Counted from the stretch's first letter, positions 1 through 8,845 are shown. The stretch: 64,000 nt of DNA from Arthrobacter sp. C2 (GCA_024207135.1 CP042428.1:1054001-1118000), one strand, 5' to 3'. Translations and numbers: made by a program. Notes: generated by a model from the sequence alone, not told the origin.

Positions 1-911
1 CCACCGAGGACCACGATGTGGACCTGCACCAGGTGCACGACGCGGACGGCGGACGGATCCGTTACCAGCGCAAGTGCGAGAAATGCGGGAAGAAGATCCC
101 CTACGAACGCATCGACAAGGCCTTTGACGACGGGGAACGCACCGTTGTGCTCAGCGACGAGGACTTGGAAGCCCTTCCCGCGGAGAAAAGCCGGGAAATC
201 GACGTCGTCCAGTTTGTTCCCAACGATCAGATCGACCCGATCATGTTGGAGCGCAGCTACTACCTCGCCCCGGATTCGAAATCGCCCAAGGCCTACGTCT
301 TGCTGCGCCAGACCCTCGAGGAAACGGAACTGACGGCGGTGGTGAAGTTTGCCTTGCGGCAAAAGACCCGCCTGGGCATCCTGCGGGTGCGCGGGGACGT
401 GCTGGTCCTGCAGGGGATGCTGTGGGCCGATGAGGTGCGCGAGGCGGACTTCGCTTCCGCCCGCACCGCCAGCAAGATCAGTCCGCAGGAGATGAAGATG
501 TCCGCTGCCCTGGTCAAGCAATTCACCACCGACTTCACCCCGGAGGAATTCGAGGACGACTACCAGGTGCAGTTGCGCACGCTGATTCGCGAAAAGCTCA
601 AGCAAGGCGACGCACTGGACACCGAGGCCACCTTCGGGACCGGCGACACCTCGGACATGGGGGAAGAGGGGGGCGTGATCGACCTGATGGAGGCGCTCAA
701 GCGCAGCATCGCCAACAAGCGAACCTCCGCCAAACCGGCGGCGGGCAAGAGCTCGGTCACCAGGAGCACCCCTGATTCGAAGCGTGCTGAGACGGCCGCT
801 CAAAAGAAGTCTTCCACCAAGAAGAAGGCCCCGGCCAAGAAGAAAACGCCCACCAAGACGAAGGCCTCCGAGTCCACTGCAGCCCGGACAAAGACCCGCA
901 AGGGAGCCTAG
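1..911 (+). CDS. ku: Non-homologous end joining protein Ku (5'-truncated by window edge)
   Basis: Bacterial Ku binds double-strand DNA ends and recruits LigD in non-homologous end joining. The reading frame is open from base 3 and begins inside the Ku core; residues matching the family's usual first 25 or so lie outside the window, so the GTG at 18 is internal. The visible part has the CEKCGKKIPYE region, the 'DQIDPIMLERSYYLAPD' segment and the LRQTLEE/AVVKFALR stretch typical of bacterial Ku. The last 60 or so residues form a Lys/Ala/Thr-rich tail (SSTKKKAPAKKKTPTK), as in other actinobacterial Ku proteins, where such tails aid DNA binding. It ends directly at the ATG of topoisomerase IB, so the two genes are probably co-transcribed. 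No ligD is visible. Confidence 0.95.
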   Translation, partial: TEDHDVDLHQVHDADGGRIRYQRKCEKCGKKIPYERIDKAFDDGERTVVLSDEDLEALPAEKSREIDVVQFVPNDQIDPIMLERSYYLAPDSKSPKAYVLLRQTLEETELTAVVKFALRQKTRLGILRVRGDVLVLQGMLWADEVREADFASARTASKISPQEMKMSAALVKQFTTDFTPEEFEDDYQVQLRTLIREKLKQGDALDTEATFGTGDTSDMGEEGGVIDLMEALKRSIANKRTSAKPAAGKSSVTRSTPDSKRAETAAQKKSSTKKKAPAKKKTPTKTKASESTAARTKTRKGA

Positions 912-1904
912 ATGGACCAGGAGCTGGAACGGGTCCAGCCCGGCACCAAGGGCATCCGCCGCCGGGTCGCCGGACGCGGATTCAGCTACGTCTCGGCCAA
1001 CGGCCGCAGGATCCATTCCGATCGCCTGCTCGAGCGCATCAACGCGCTGGCCATCCCCCCGGCCTGGACCCAGGTGTGGATCGCCTCCGCCCCCTCGGCC
1101 CACATCCAGGCCACCGGCGTGGACGCCGCCGGGCGGCTGCAATACATCTACCACCCCCGGTGGCGGCAAATGCGCGAACACGAGAAGTTCATTCGTTCCC
1201 TGGCCTTCGCCCAGCGCCTGCCCACGATCCGTCGAGGCGTCACCCGCGACCTCAAGCAAGAGCGTGACCCCAGATTGCGCGCACTGGCTGCCGCGGTACG
1301 CCTGATGGACCGCGCCGGGCTTCGGGTCGGGGGCGCCGCCTATGCCCAGGAGAATGGTTCTTTTGGCGCCACCACGCTGCTCAAGCGCCACTTGAGCCTG
1401 GAGGGCGACACGGTCCACCTGAGGTTCCGCGGCAAGTCCGCGGGTGACTGGGACGTCGCGCTCACGGACAAGCTGCTGGCCGCGTACTTTGCCGCCCTGC
1501 CGCACACCCCCCGTTCGGGCCCGGCTATTTGCCATGCGGTGCCTGTGGGGCGGCGCAAGGAATGGAAGCCCGTTTCGGACGGCGAGGTCAATGCGTACCT
1601 CGGCGAGGTGGCGGGGCACGGCTTTACCGCCAAGGATTTCCGCACCTGGCAGGGCACCGTCGTGGCCGCGCTGTCACTGGCCCGTTCCCTGCGCGCCGGT
1701 GCCACCTCCCCGGAGGCAGTGACTGCGGCCATCGACGAGGCGGCCCAGTGGCTGCACAACACCCCGGCCGTCGCCCGCGGGTCATATGTGAACCCGCGGC
1801 TCATCGATCTTTTTGAGCGCGGCGTCGTGGCCGATCCGCGGCGCCAACCCGACCGCGCAGTGCTCGCCCTGCTGATGGAGGGCGACGGGGAGGAACCCGA
1901 GTGA
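912..1904 (+). CDS. DNA topoisomerase IB (poxvirus/bacterial type)
   Basis: Relaxes supercoils by a transient 3'-phosphotyrosyl nick. The 330-residue protein fits bacterial TopIB (about 320-360). Visible catalytic landmarks are 'LRVGGAAYAQENGSFGATTL' (the first Arg region), 'RFRGKSAGDWDV' (the Lys), 'DFRTWQGTVVAA' (the second Arg) and the nucleophilic Tyr at about residue 292 in 'ARGSYVNPRLIDLF'. The N-terminal 'GRGFSYVSANGRRI' and 'IPPAWTQVWIA' blocks are also family hallmarks. The ATG follows the Ku stop codon with no gap, implying translational coupling; Ku-TopIB neighbourhoods suggest a DNA-repair or stress role, but that is inference. Confidence 0.95.
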   Translation: MDQELERVQPGTKGIRRRVAGRGFSYVSANGRRIHSDRLLERINALAIPPAWTQVWIASAPSAHIQATGVDAAGRLQYIYHPRWRQMREHEKFIRSLAFAQRLPTIRRGVTRDLKQERDPRLRALAAAVRLMDRAGLRVGGAAYAQENGSFGATTLLKRHLSLEGDTVHLRFRGKSAGDWDVALTDKLLAAYFAALPHTPRSGPAICHAVPVGRRKEWKPVSDGEVNAYLGEVAGHGFTAKDFRTWQGTVVAALSLARSLRAGATSPEAVTAAIDEAAQWLHNTPAVARGSYVNPRLIDLFERGVVADPRRQPDRAVLALLMEGDGEEPE

Positions 1905-2539
1905 GCCGGTTGCATGGCTGACTCGGCACCGAACACGTTCCGGGGCGAATGGTTCGTCCTTGGCGGCGACGTGGTTCAGCGCCTCCGGTCCGGGACTTCG
2001 AATGCTGGTGCGGAAAGTGCGAGCAGTTCTGCGGGCTTCGGACCACGCGGCGACCCATCGACTCGTTCTGCGGGCCGCAAGCCGGTTCGGCCATTGGCGT
2101 GCATCGGAGGATGGGCCGTCCACGGCGGTGCGGGAAGACACGGCCTACCTTCCATCGTCTGCGGGCTGGGCAGGTGGAAACCCGTTCCCGCTGCCCGGCA
2201 ATGCAACCGATGGATGCCTCGTTCCCTTGCTCCCGGACCAGGTGCGTGTCCATGGTCTTGGCCGTCCAGGACGGCCCGTTGGCCGGAACGGTGTTCACCC
2301 CGGCAACCCTGCCGTGGATCCGGCCCAAAGGGATCGGGACAGCCTTGGCGGGACGGAAGAAAAGGCACCGCAGACGCACGGATCACCCGAGCGGGCGGTA
2401 TCCGCCCGTGTGATGAGGACCCGATCAGGACCGCCCTAAGAGGCGTGTGCAAATCCTTGCCCCGTGTCATGGTGCGTGCTTAACTTTGGGCGAGGGGGGA
2501 AACCGACCGCGGAAGACCATCAATTGTTGAGGTGTTGGC
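1905..2539. other. Intergenic region without a supported gene
   Basis: Several overlapping ORFs exist on both strands, but none shows recognisable protein character or a convincing ribosome binding site; they are GC-bias artefacts. A short GC hairpin (CGGGCGG, three-base loop, CCGCCCG) lies at 2392-2408, flanked by complementary ATCAC/GTGAT. It could be a terminator for the Ku-topoisomerase operon, though it lacks a T-run. Confidence 0.5.
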
Positions 2540-3661
2540 ATGTCCAGTCGAAATGAATCCAGAAGCGCGAGCCGAACCGCCACCGGTACAGCCCAAAAGG
2601 GCCGGTCGGCTCCGGCGCCCGATGACGAACGGAAGCCGGATGCACCCACCGAGCTCGGTGGCGCATCCTGGAAGTACATCTTCAAGCGCTCCATCCGCGA
2701 ATTCTCCCGTGAGAAGTGCACCGACCTTGCCGCCGCACTGACCTACTTCGCCATGCTTTCGCTCTTTCCCGCCCTCTTGGCCTTGGTTTCGCTGCTCGGT
2801 CTGGTGGGACAGGCCCAGTCCACGACCCAAACAATGATGCGGATCGTGGAGGGCGTCGCGAGTCCCGAGGTCGCAAATACGCTGCGACAGCCCATCGGGC
2901 AGTTGGCCAGCGCCCCATCGGCGGGATTCGCGTTGATCGCCGGTCTGCTTGGTGCCCTGTGGAGCGCGTCGGGTTATGTCGGTGCCTTCGGGCGCGCGGT
3001 CAACCAGATCTACGATGTGCAAGAGGGGCGCCCCTTCTACAAGTTGAAGCCGTTGATGCTGCTTCTGACGCTGGTCCTGCTGTTGATCGCCGTGGTCATG
3101 GCCGTTCTGCTTGTCGTCTCCGGACCGCTTGCCCGGAACATCGGCGATGCGGTCGGGCTTGGTGAGACGGCGGTGATGGTCTGGAACATTGCCAAGTGGC
3201 CGGTCCTGGTCATTTTCGCAGTGGTACTGATTGCCGTGCTTTACTACGGCACCCCGAACGTCAAGCAGCCCAAATTCCGTTGGTTGAGCCCGGGTTCCGT
3301 GATCGCCCTGGTCGTCATGGCGATCGCCACCCTCGGATTCTTCTTCTACGTCTCACACTTCGGCAACTACAACAAGACCTACGGTGCCATCGGCGGGGTC
3401 ATCGTGATGTTGCTCTGGATCTGGATTGCCAACCTCTCCTTGCTCTTTGGTGCCATCTTCGACAGCGAAACCGAACGCGGACGCGAACTGCAAGGCGGCA
3501 TCGAGGCCGAGGAGTCCCTCCAGCTGCCCCCGCGCGACACCAAGGCCAGCGAAAAACTGCGGAAGCAGGAAGACAAGGACATCCGGGACGGAAGGGACTT
3601 GCGCCTGGAAGCCGAAGCCGCCGATCCCGAACAGGGCAGGGATGCCAAGGACGAGCGGTAG
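2540..3661 (+). CDS. YihY/BrkB-family inner-membrane protein
   Basis: Integral membrane protein of the YihY/UPF0761 (historically BrkB) family; its molecular function is not established. Visible are a hydrophilic N-terminus of about 50 residues, then 'CTDLAAALTYFAMLSLFPALLAL' (the family signature around the first helix), 'GALWSASGYVGAFGRAVNQIY', 'VLYYGTPNVKQPKFRW..PGS' and 'SHFGNYNKTYGAIGGVIVMLLWIWIANLSLLFGA', giving about six helices. The C-terminus is a charged tail of about 65 residues. The ATG at 2540 follows a GAGG about 8 bases upstream. It stands alone on the plus strand. Length 373 aa is normal for actinobacterial members with tails. Confidence 0.9.
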   Translation: MSSRNESRSASRTATGTAQKGRSAPAPDDERKPDAPTELGGASWKYIFKRSIREFSREKCTDLAAALTYFAMLSLFPALLALVSLLGLVGQAQSTTQTMMRIVEGVASPEVANTLRQPIGQLASAPSAGFALIAGLLGALWSASGYVGAFGRAVNQIYDVQEGRPFYKLKPLMLLLTLVLLLIAVVMAVLLVVSGPLARNIGDAVGLGETAVMVWNIAKWPVLVIFAVVLIAVLYYGTPNVKQPKFRWLSPGSVIALVVMAIATLGFFFYVSHFGNYNKTYGAIGGVIVMLLWIWIANLSLLFGAIFDSETERGRELQGGIEAEESLQLPPRDTKASEKLRKQEDKDIRDGRDLRLEAEAADPEQGRDAKDER

Positions 3662-3919
3662 AAAGGCCGTTTCAGCGGCTCGAGGCCGCCGGGCGGATCT
3701 GGGCGGACAGCCTCCCTGCGCTTCGCCTGGCTCCTACCGTGTAGCCGCGCCTGGTGGTCAAGGCGCTATTTGCAGGGTCGGTCCCGCTGAAACGTTCCCC
3801 GAAGAAATTCCACGACAGTTTATTGCATCACCTCGGTGGCAATGCCATAAAAATGCTGCACCCGCCGAGACCGTGGCGGCGGATGCAACGGACAACGTTA
3901 CCGACAAGGAGTGAAAACC

Positions 3920-4339
3920 ATGTTGATGCGCACCGATCCGTTTCGGGACCTCGACCGGCTCGCCCAGCAACTACCGGGGTGCACTGCCCGGCCGGCCCCC
4001 ATGCCGATGGATGCGCGACGGGATGGCGATGTCTTCCACGTGGAATTCGACCTGCCCGGCGTCAGCCCGAATTCCATGGACCTGGACGTTGAACGTGATG
4101 TGGCCACCGACCAGGCAGAACGTGAGCCGCTGGCCGAGAGCGCCGAGATCCTCGCGGACTACGCTCCCGCGGGCGCTACAACCGCAAGGGGTCCTTGGCG
4201 AGAACCTCGATACCGGACGCATAGGGGCCGCCTATGACGGCGGGGTGCTGACCTTGCGCATCCCGGTCGCTGAGCGGGCCAAGCCGCGCAAGATCGCCGA
4301 TACGGCGAAAACAGCGAACAGCACGAAATCAACGCCTGA
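3920..4339 (+). pseudogene. Hsp20/alpha-crystallin small heat-shock protein, frameshifted
   Basis: Begins with ATG at 3920 after AAGGAG (3905-3910) and reads [14 protein letters not shown], then '[20 protein letters not shown]', a clear Hsp20 alpha-crystallin start. The signal then moves between frames: one near 4155 (RSRGRYNR), another near 4190 ([36 protein letters not shown]), and the original frame again near 4300 ([11 protein letters not shown], stop TGA at 4337). The total span, 420 bases, equals an intact gene of about 139 aa, so the changes are small compensating indels rather than a deletion. The read-through product from the first frame stops at 4237. Either a recently inactivated gene or a run of sequencing errors; I favour the former only slightly. 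Confidence 0.75.
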
Positions 4340-4595
4340 GCGCGGATCCCGGCAGGGAGCCGCCCGGCGGACCCCGCAGCAGCCCGGCCGGGGCCGAGGT
4401 CCTTTTCAGTGGGGGTCAATGACTGGCTCGTGCCGATGGGCATCGCCGCTGGTGTCCTCTTCCCCACTGGAGAGGAAGAGGTGTAGGCACCATCCGTGTT
4501 CGGGCGAAACCGGGCAGTCCTGCAGGTCCTCTCAGCCAGGGGGCTTCGCGGTTTCCCACCACCCGCAACCTGCCGTGCGCCGATTTGCTTGAACG

Positions 4596-4631
4596 ATAAT
4601 TTCAAACCTATTAGGATTCAAATTATATAAT
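4596..4631 (+). promoter_or_regulatory. AT-rich operator-like palindrome overlapping a TATAAT box
   Basis: A 31-bp imperfect inverted repeat (4596-4626) is centred on T4611 with core CCTA-T-TAGG and outer arms ATAATTT/AAATTAT; three base pairs mismatch. It abuts a perfect TATAAT (4626-4631), 26 bases before the GTG start at 4658. The block is strikingly AT-rich for this genome. No good -35 is present. The geometry suggests a repressor site that would cover the polymerase. Confidence 0.55.
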
Positions 4632-4657
4632 GTCAACGACAACGAAAGGTTCTTGAC

Positions 4658-4867
4658 GTGCATGAACTGGATTTGATCCACGCAGCCGCGGAGGACGTGG
4701 CCTCCGCGCGTGTCCTTCTGCAGGAGCGCATGGCAGCTTTGGATGCCATCGTCCAGACCGCTCTCGACCACGGGATCCCCGAGAAGAAGGTGAATGTGGC
4801 CAGCGAACCGTCCCTGCTTCGCGACGACCGTGAGCTCGCCGGAGAGCGTCCGATGCTCGCCGCCTGA
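4658..4867 (+). CDS. Small conserved helical protein, paralog of the ORF at 8846
   Basis: A 69-residue protein I cannot assign to a known family. It starts at GTG 4658 with AAAGG nine bases upstream. It is predicted to be mostly helical: MHELDLIHAAAEDVASARVL, then LQERMAALDAIVQTALDHGI and a Ser/Arg tail. It aligns without gaps over about 48 residues with the product of 8846-9049 (pattern LDL-x2-AAA-x-DVA-x7-R-x5-AI-x2-A-L-x-HGI), so the two are paralogs. The HGIPEKKV segment resembles the turn of a helix-turn-helix, which could mean a small DNA-binding or anti-sigma-like role; this is speculative. A strong terminator follows. Confidence 0.65.
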   Translation: MHELDLIHAAAEDVASARVLLQERMAALDAIVQTALDHGIPEKKVNVASEPSLLRDDRELAGERPMLAA

Positions 4868-4885
4868 TCCGCTTCGGCCATCCAG

Positions 4886-4911
4886 GCCCCGACTCGTTAA
4901 CGAGTTGGGGC
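4886..4911. terminator. Hairpin terminator between convergent genes
   Basis: GCCCCGACTCG, TTAA loop, CGAGTTGGGGC forms an 11-bp stem with one G-T pair, followed by CTGGGGGCCTGTTTTCG. It sits between the small plus-strand gene and the convergent alcohol dehydrogenase and could serve both. Confidence 0.75.
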
Positions 4912-4953
4912 TGGGGGCCTGTTTTCGTCCCCGGCCCCGCCCACTGCGATTCC

Positions 4954-6126
4954 CTACGGCTCAAGGACCACCTTGATGCAGCCATCCTGCTTCTTCTGGA
5001 ATGTCTCGTAGAGCTCCGGGCCCCGGGACAGCGGCGCGGTATGGGTCACCAGGTCATCCAGGCCCAGCGGGTCCCCCGGATCCTCGGCGATCGGCAGCAG
5101 CTGTGCGGTCCAGTGACGCACATTGCATTGGCCTTGGCGAAGCTGGATCTGCTTGTCGAACATCTCCAGCATTGGCATGGGAGTGGCGGCCCCCGCATAG
5201 ACACCGCTGAGCGAAATCGTGCCGCCGCGGCGCACCGTGCGCACCGCCGCATGCAGCACGGCGGTGCGGTCCACCGAGACGTTTTCCATCGCCAGTTGCG
5301 CCACCTTGTCCGGCAGCAGGCCGGTGGCCTGCTGCAACAACTGTGCGCCGGGCGAGCCATGGGCTTCCATCCCGACCGCGTCCAGCACGGCGTCGGGTCC
5401 GCGTTGTGTGGCTTCGCGCAGCCTTTCGGCGATGTCCTTGTCGAACTCCATGGTTTCAATGCCGTGGCGCTGGGCCATGGTGCGCCGTTCGGGCACCGGG
5501 TCCACCCCGATCACCCGGTGGCCCAGGTGCGTGCCGATGCGCGCTGCCAGCTGGCCGACGGGCCCGAGCCCGAAAACCGCCAGGGTCCCGTTCTTGGGCA
5601 CGTCCGCGTATGCAACGCCCTGCCACGCGGTGGGCAGGATGTCGGAAAGGAAGAGGTAGCGGTGATCGGGTAGTTCGCTGCCCACCACGATGGCCCCGTA
5701 ATCGCCATGCGGGACCCTAAGGTACTCCGCCTGTCCCCCGGGAACCTGGCCATAGAGTTCCGAGTAGCCGAAGAACGCCGCGCCCTTGTTCTGGGAGCGC
5801 ACTTGCGTCGTTTCACACTGGGACTGCAGTCCGCGCTCACACATCCAGCAGTGGCCGCAGGAGATGTTGAAGGGGATGACGACCCGGTCCCCGACCTTCA
5901 CGCGCCGGACCGCGGATCCGACTTCTTGGACGATGCCCATGGGCTCATGCCCGACGATGTCTCCGGCATGCATGAACGGGCCCATCATTTCATAGAGGTG
6001 CAGGTCGGATCCGCAGATCGCGGTGGAGCTCACCTTGATGATGATGTCCCCCGGGTCTTCGATGCGCGGATCGGGCACCTCGGAATATTCAATCTTGCGT
6101 TTTCCCTGCCAGGTCAATGCCTTCAT
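4954..6126 (-). CDS. Zinc-dependent alcohol dehydrogenase (MDR family, formaldehyde-dehydrogenase-like)
   Basis: Medium-chain NAD(P)-dependent alcohol/aldehyde dehydrogenase of 390 aa. Catalytic zinc ligands appear in 'TAICGSDLHLYE' and 'GHEPMGIVQEVG'; the four-Cys structural-zinc lobe is 'CGHCWMCERGLQSQC'. The Rossmann motif is 'LAVFGLGPVGQLAARIG'. The insert 'GMEAHGSPGAQLLQQATGL' near two thirds of the protein is characteristic of the long formaldehyde-dehydrogenase-like subgroup. The start is the ATG at 6126, preceded by GGAGGAAA, giving MKALTWQGKRKIEY; longer upstream frames lack a site. The substrate cannot be fixed from sequence. It lies among stress genes and is transcribed alone. Confidence 0.9.
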   Translation of the reverse strand: MKALTWQGKRKIEYSEVPDPRIEDPGDIIIKVSSTAICGSDLHLYEMMGPFMHAGDIVGHEPMGIVQEVGSAVRRVKVGDRVVIPFNISCGHCWMCERGLQSQCETTQVRSQNKGAAFFGYSELYGQVPGGQAEYLRVPHGDYGAIVVGSELPDHRYLFLSDILPTAWQGVAYADVPKNGTLAVFGLGPVGQLAARIGTHLGHRVIGVDPVPERRTMAQRHGIETMEFDKDIAERLREATQRGPDAVLDAVGMEAHGSPGAQLLQQATGLLPDKVAQLAMENVSVDRTAVLHAAVRTVRRGGTISLSGVYAGAATPMPMLEMFDKQIQLRQGQCNVRHWTAQLLPIAEDPGDPLGLDDLVTHTAPLSRGPELYETFQKKQDGCIKVVLEP

Positions 6127-6376
6127 GGTTTCCTCCGGTGGCGTGGTGGATGGGATGGGCCATGTATGGCCCATTCGAACCTGTCAAACATATTGGTTTC
6201 GCCGTCGCGGGTCATGGTGAAGGTGTTACCGGAGGCGTTTCCGCACGTCTCGCAGGCCTTCATCGTTCCTCCAGCGTTCGGTCGATCGGGGGTGGACGGG
6301 GATGGCGCCGGTCAGCATCCCCAGATGACGGAGGAGCCGGGAAAATCCCGGCCCCTCCGCGTGGTGCGTGGCGTTC

Positions 6377-6991
6377 CTAAATACCGCCGGTACGGTGAGC
6401 CGGATCGCCCGGTGGGACGCCGGGCCCGGTCTGGCCCCCGGAATCCTTCACGTTCGCCGCGGCGCCGCTGGCCTCGTCCTGCAGGTAGCTGGCCTCGTCC
6501 GAGGCCTCCTCCTTGACCGTTTGCGCCGATTCCCTGGCCGAGTCCTTGAGGCTTTCCATGGCCTCGGCCGCAGGTTGCTTCATGTCCTGTGCGATGTCCT
6601 TGGCGGCCTCGGAGATCTCGGTTGTCACCGGCTCCGCCTTGTCCTTGAGTGTGTGGACCATGTCGCGTTCCTTCTCGCTCCCGGGGACCAGGGAGGAAAT
6701 CAGCAATCCTGCGCCGAAGGCGATCAGCCCGGCGGCCAGCGGGTTTCCGCGGGTCTGGGAGGCCATGGCGCGCGGTGCCTCGTGCAAGGCCTCCGGGACG
6801 GCCGAGCCGGCCTGATCCACGGAGCCCATGACAGCTTCCTTGGCCCGGCGCACGGAGCCCTTGATCTTCTCGCTCTGCCGATGGGCAATGTTCGAGGGCA
6901 TGACCTTGTCGGCAATCGCGTCAACGTCCTCGCCAAGGTTGCCGCGGGTACGTTCGATGTCCTCACGAATCTCTTCCGGATTCCGGTTCAT
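6377..6991 (-). CDS. DUF3618 domain protein
   Basis: A 204-residue protein starting with the DUF3618 pattern 'NRNPEEIREDIERTRGNLGEDVDAIADKV'. It has one hydrophobic stretch in the middle (PLAAGLIAFGAGLLISSLVP), likely a membrane anchor. Long Ala/Glu/Lys-rich amphipathic helices follow, with repeated 'AEPVTTEISEAAKDIAQDMK'-type heptads. Its ATG overlaps the end of the upstream holin-like gene by four bases (6988-6991), so it is the last gene of a translationally coupled three-gene operon. The function of the family is unknown; a membrane-associated stress role is inferred from such operons in actinobacteria. Confidence 0.85.
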   Translation of the reverse strand: MNRNPEEIREDIERTRGNLGEDVDAIADKVMPSNIAHRQSEKIKGSVRRAKEAVMGSVDQAGSAVPEALHEAPRAMASQTRGNPLAAGLIAFGAGLLISSLVPGSEKERDMVHTLKDKAEPVTTEISEAAKDIAQDMKQPAAEAMESLKDSARESAQTVKEEASDEASYLQDEASGAAANVKDSGGQTGPGVPPGDPAHRTGGI

Positions 6992-7446
6992 GGGGTTTCC
7001 TCCTGGGGGTTGAATGTTGGCGGAATGTCCTTAATGGTTTCGGCCGTCTTGGGCATGCCCTTGACCTCCTTGAAATGCTTCTTGCCCAGCGTGGCCATGA
7101 TGGCGGCAATGATCGCCCAGATCACCGCGATCACCACCGCGGACCAGCCATAGCCCATCCAGGAGGCTAGTCCGACCATTGCCGCAAGCGAGAGGAAGAG
7201 CAGTACGAAGTGGCCGGCCACGCCGGCGCCTGCATACAGCCCCGCCACCTTGCCCGTCGAACGTGCGGTCTGGCGCAGCTCGGCCTTGGCCAGCTCCGCT
7301 TCCTGGCGCACCAGCTCCGAGACGTTCTGGCTCAGGTCGCTGAACAGTTCTCCGAGGGAAGCATCCGAGGTCGGGACTCCCTTCGCCTGCCCAGGGGGAA
7401 TGTCGGTGCTGTGGGCTCCCGATGCCGTTGTTGGATATTCGCTCAT
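6988..7446 (-). CDS. Actinobacterial holin-X-like (phage holin family III) membrane protein
   Basis: A 152-residue protein. Residues 28-65 form a helix of the pattern 'LFSDLSQNVSELVRQEAELAKAEL', followed by two transmembrane helices (GLYAGAGVAGHFVLLFLSLA and 'SAVVIAVIWAIIAAIMATLG') and a short basic tail. This is the layout of the Phage_holin_3_6 family, which despite its name is usually chromosomal and not a lysis protein. It overlaps both neighbours by four bases (ATGA at 7443-7446 and at 6988-6991), so all three are expressed together. Confidence 0.85.
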   Translation of the reverse strand: MSEYPTTASGAHSTDIPPGQAKGVPTSDASLGELFSDLSQNVSELVRQEAELAKAELRQTARSTGKVAGLYAGAGVAGHFVLLFLSLAAMVGLASWMGYGWSAVVIAVIWAIIAAIMATLGKKHFKEVKGMPKTAETIKDIPPTFNPQEETP

Positions 7447-8354
7447 GGCCCGGTGTACCCCTGCTCGGTGCCGTGCACCGCCGACGGGTTGTAGCCGACA
7501 CCCGGGTTGCTCCCGGTGCCGCCCACCGCGCCTTCACCGATGGTTGGGTTCACCGTCGGCGGCAGCGGGCTGGCCGTTCGCGGTTGGGCGGCCTCCGGGA
7601 ATCCGGGGGTTTCAACGGCGTTTTTCCGGCTCTGGTCCGGCCCGCTTCCGGCATTGCGGGTGATGCGCCCGGCGAGAAGACCCGCACCCAGCGCGATGCC
7701 CAAAAAGGCCCCGGGCCGTCGGCGTGCGAAGCCCTTGACCTCGTCAAGCAGGTCACCGGGCTCCCGCTGTTCAAGCCAGTCCGCCGCGTTCCCGCTGTGC
7801 TTTGCGGCTTGGTCGACCAACATCGACGCGCTGCCCGAGGCATCGGAGGACGCGAGCATGTTGCGCAGGTCCCCGCTGATCTGGCGCAGGTTGGCCGAAA
7901 TCTTTTGCTGTTGGGTTCCCGCTTGTTCGCGGATGTCCGATCCAAGCTCGGAAAACAGGTTGGATGCCTGCTCCTTGGCCTGGTCCAGGACCTCTTCGGC
8001 CTCGCGCTTGGCCGTCTGGCCCACGTGCTTGGCGGAATCCACGCCCTCGCGAGCCAGCGCCCGGGTTTCCTCCTTGGCTTGCGCCCCCATGCCGGATTCG
8101 CCCTCCATGGGGGTTTCTGTTGTGGCCGGCGGCGGTGCCAACGGCATCTCAGTGCCCGCCGCAGCGAACGAGCCCGAATCCTGCGGGCTCACCGGTGCCG
8201 GAGGGCCGGCAGGTTCCAGTGGCCCAATCGGTTCGACAGGAACGCCGGGATGCGTGTGCACATCCGGTTCCAGTCCCCTGTCGTCAGCTGCGTCCCGGTC
8301 CCTCTCGATGTTGTCTTTGGGCCGATAGGCAGCGTTAAGATCGTTCTCACTCAT
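7443..8354 (-). CDS. Amphipathic-helix protein with C-terminal glycine-rich membrane segment
   Basis: A 303-residue hypothetical protein and first gene of the operon with the holin-like and DUF3618 genes. The start is ATG 8354, preceded by GGAGG; the longer frame upstream lacks a site. Residues 1-85 are acidic and Pro-rich. Residues 90-190 are a long predicted helix ('REGVDSAKHVGQTAKREAEE', 'FSELGSDIREQAGTQQQKI') resembling LEA or apolipoprotein-like proteins. A Gly-rich hydrophobic hairpin follows (RRPGAFLGIALGAGLLAGRI), then a disordered Pro/Gly tail. I recognise no named domain. With its partners it probably coats or shapes the membrane; that is inference. Confidence 0.8.
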   Translation of the reverse strand: MSENDLNAAYRPKDNIERDRDAADDRGLEPDVHTHPGVPVEPIGPLEPAGPPAPVSPQDSGSFAAAGTEMPLAPPPATTETPMEGESGMGAQAKEETRALAREGVDSAKHVGQTAKREAEEVLDQAKEQASNLFSELGSDIREQAGTQQQKISANLRQISGDLRNMLASSDASGSASMLVDQAAKHSGNAADWLEQREPGDLLDEVKGFARRRPGAFLGIALGAGLLAGRITRNAGSGPDQSRKNAVETPGFPEAAQPRTASPLPPTVNPTIGEGAVGGTGSNPGVGYNPSAVHGTEQGYTGP

Positions 8355-8845
8355 TGGTGACCTCCAGTTGATCCATGCCCGCCGCCATTGGGCGAGCCGT
8401 ATTCGTCGGAAAGTGCGTCCCGCGGTTTGCTTGGCGGACCCGCTTTGTGCCTCGCACCGGTTCCGGGGATCCGGTGCGGTCAAATGAATTTGCTTCGATA
8501 TCGAACGGGTTCCCCGCGGGCCATGACCCCCGCAGAGTCCCGGACCGCGGCCCGGGACACCCAACCAAATTGCAACTCCGATCGCCTGCTTGGGGAAATC
8601 GGGTTGTATAAGTAGCAAACCAATATCGGCGCGGCTGCACAACCTTTTTGACACCAGCACCGGCCAATTGCCGTTTTTCCTTGCCTGGTCCCTGGCTCGG
8701 GTGCCGGTGGCCGCACAAATCCTTGCTCCGTGGCTGCCCGAATGCTTGACTGTGAACAAGGGCAGCAAGAACCCCGCCACGGATGTGGCACACGGATCAT
8801 TGGGGGCAAGGGCAATTAGGCGAACTTCGGAACGACGGGCAAGCA
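8355..8845. other. Intergenic region, divergent promoters only
   Basis: No gene is supported. It separates the minus-strand holin operon from the plus-strand small gene at 8846. A TATAAG box lies at about 8606-8611 in an otherwise GC-rich stretch and might belong to a promoter, but no matching -35 is convincing. Confidence 0.45.

Noticed and set aside
1914-2483. Overlapping ORFs on both strands between topoisomerase IB and YihY
   Set aside because: No family features, no start signals, and similar lengths in several frames, as expected from base composition alone.
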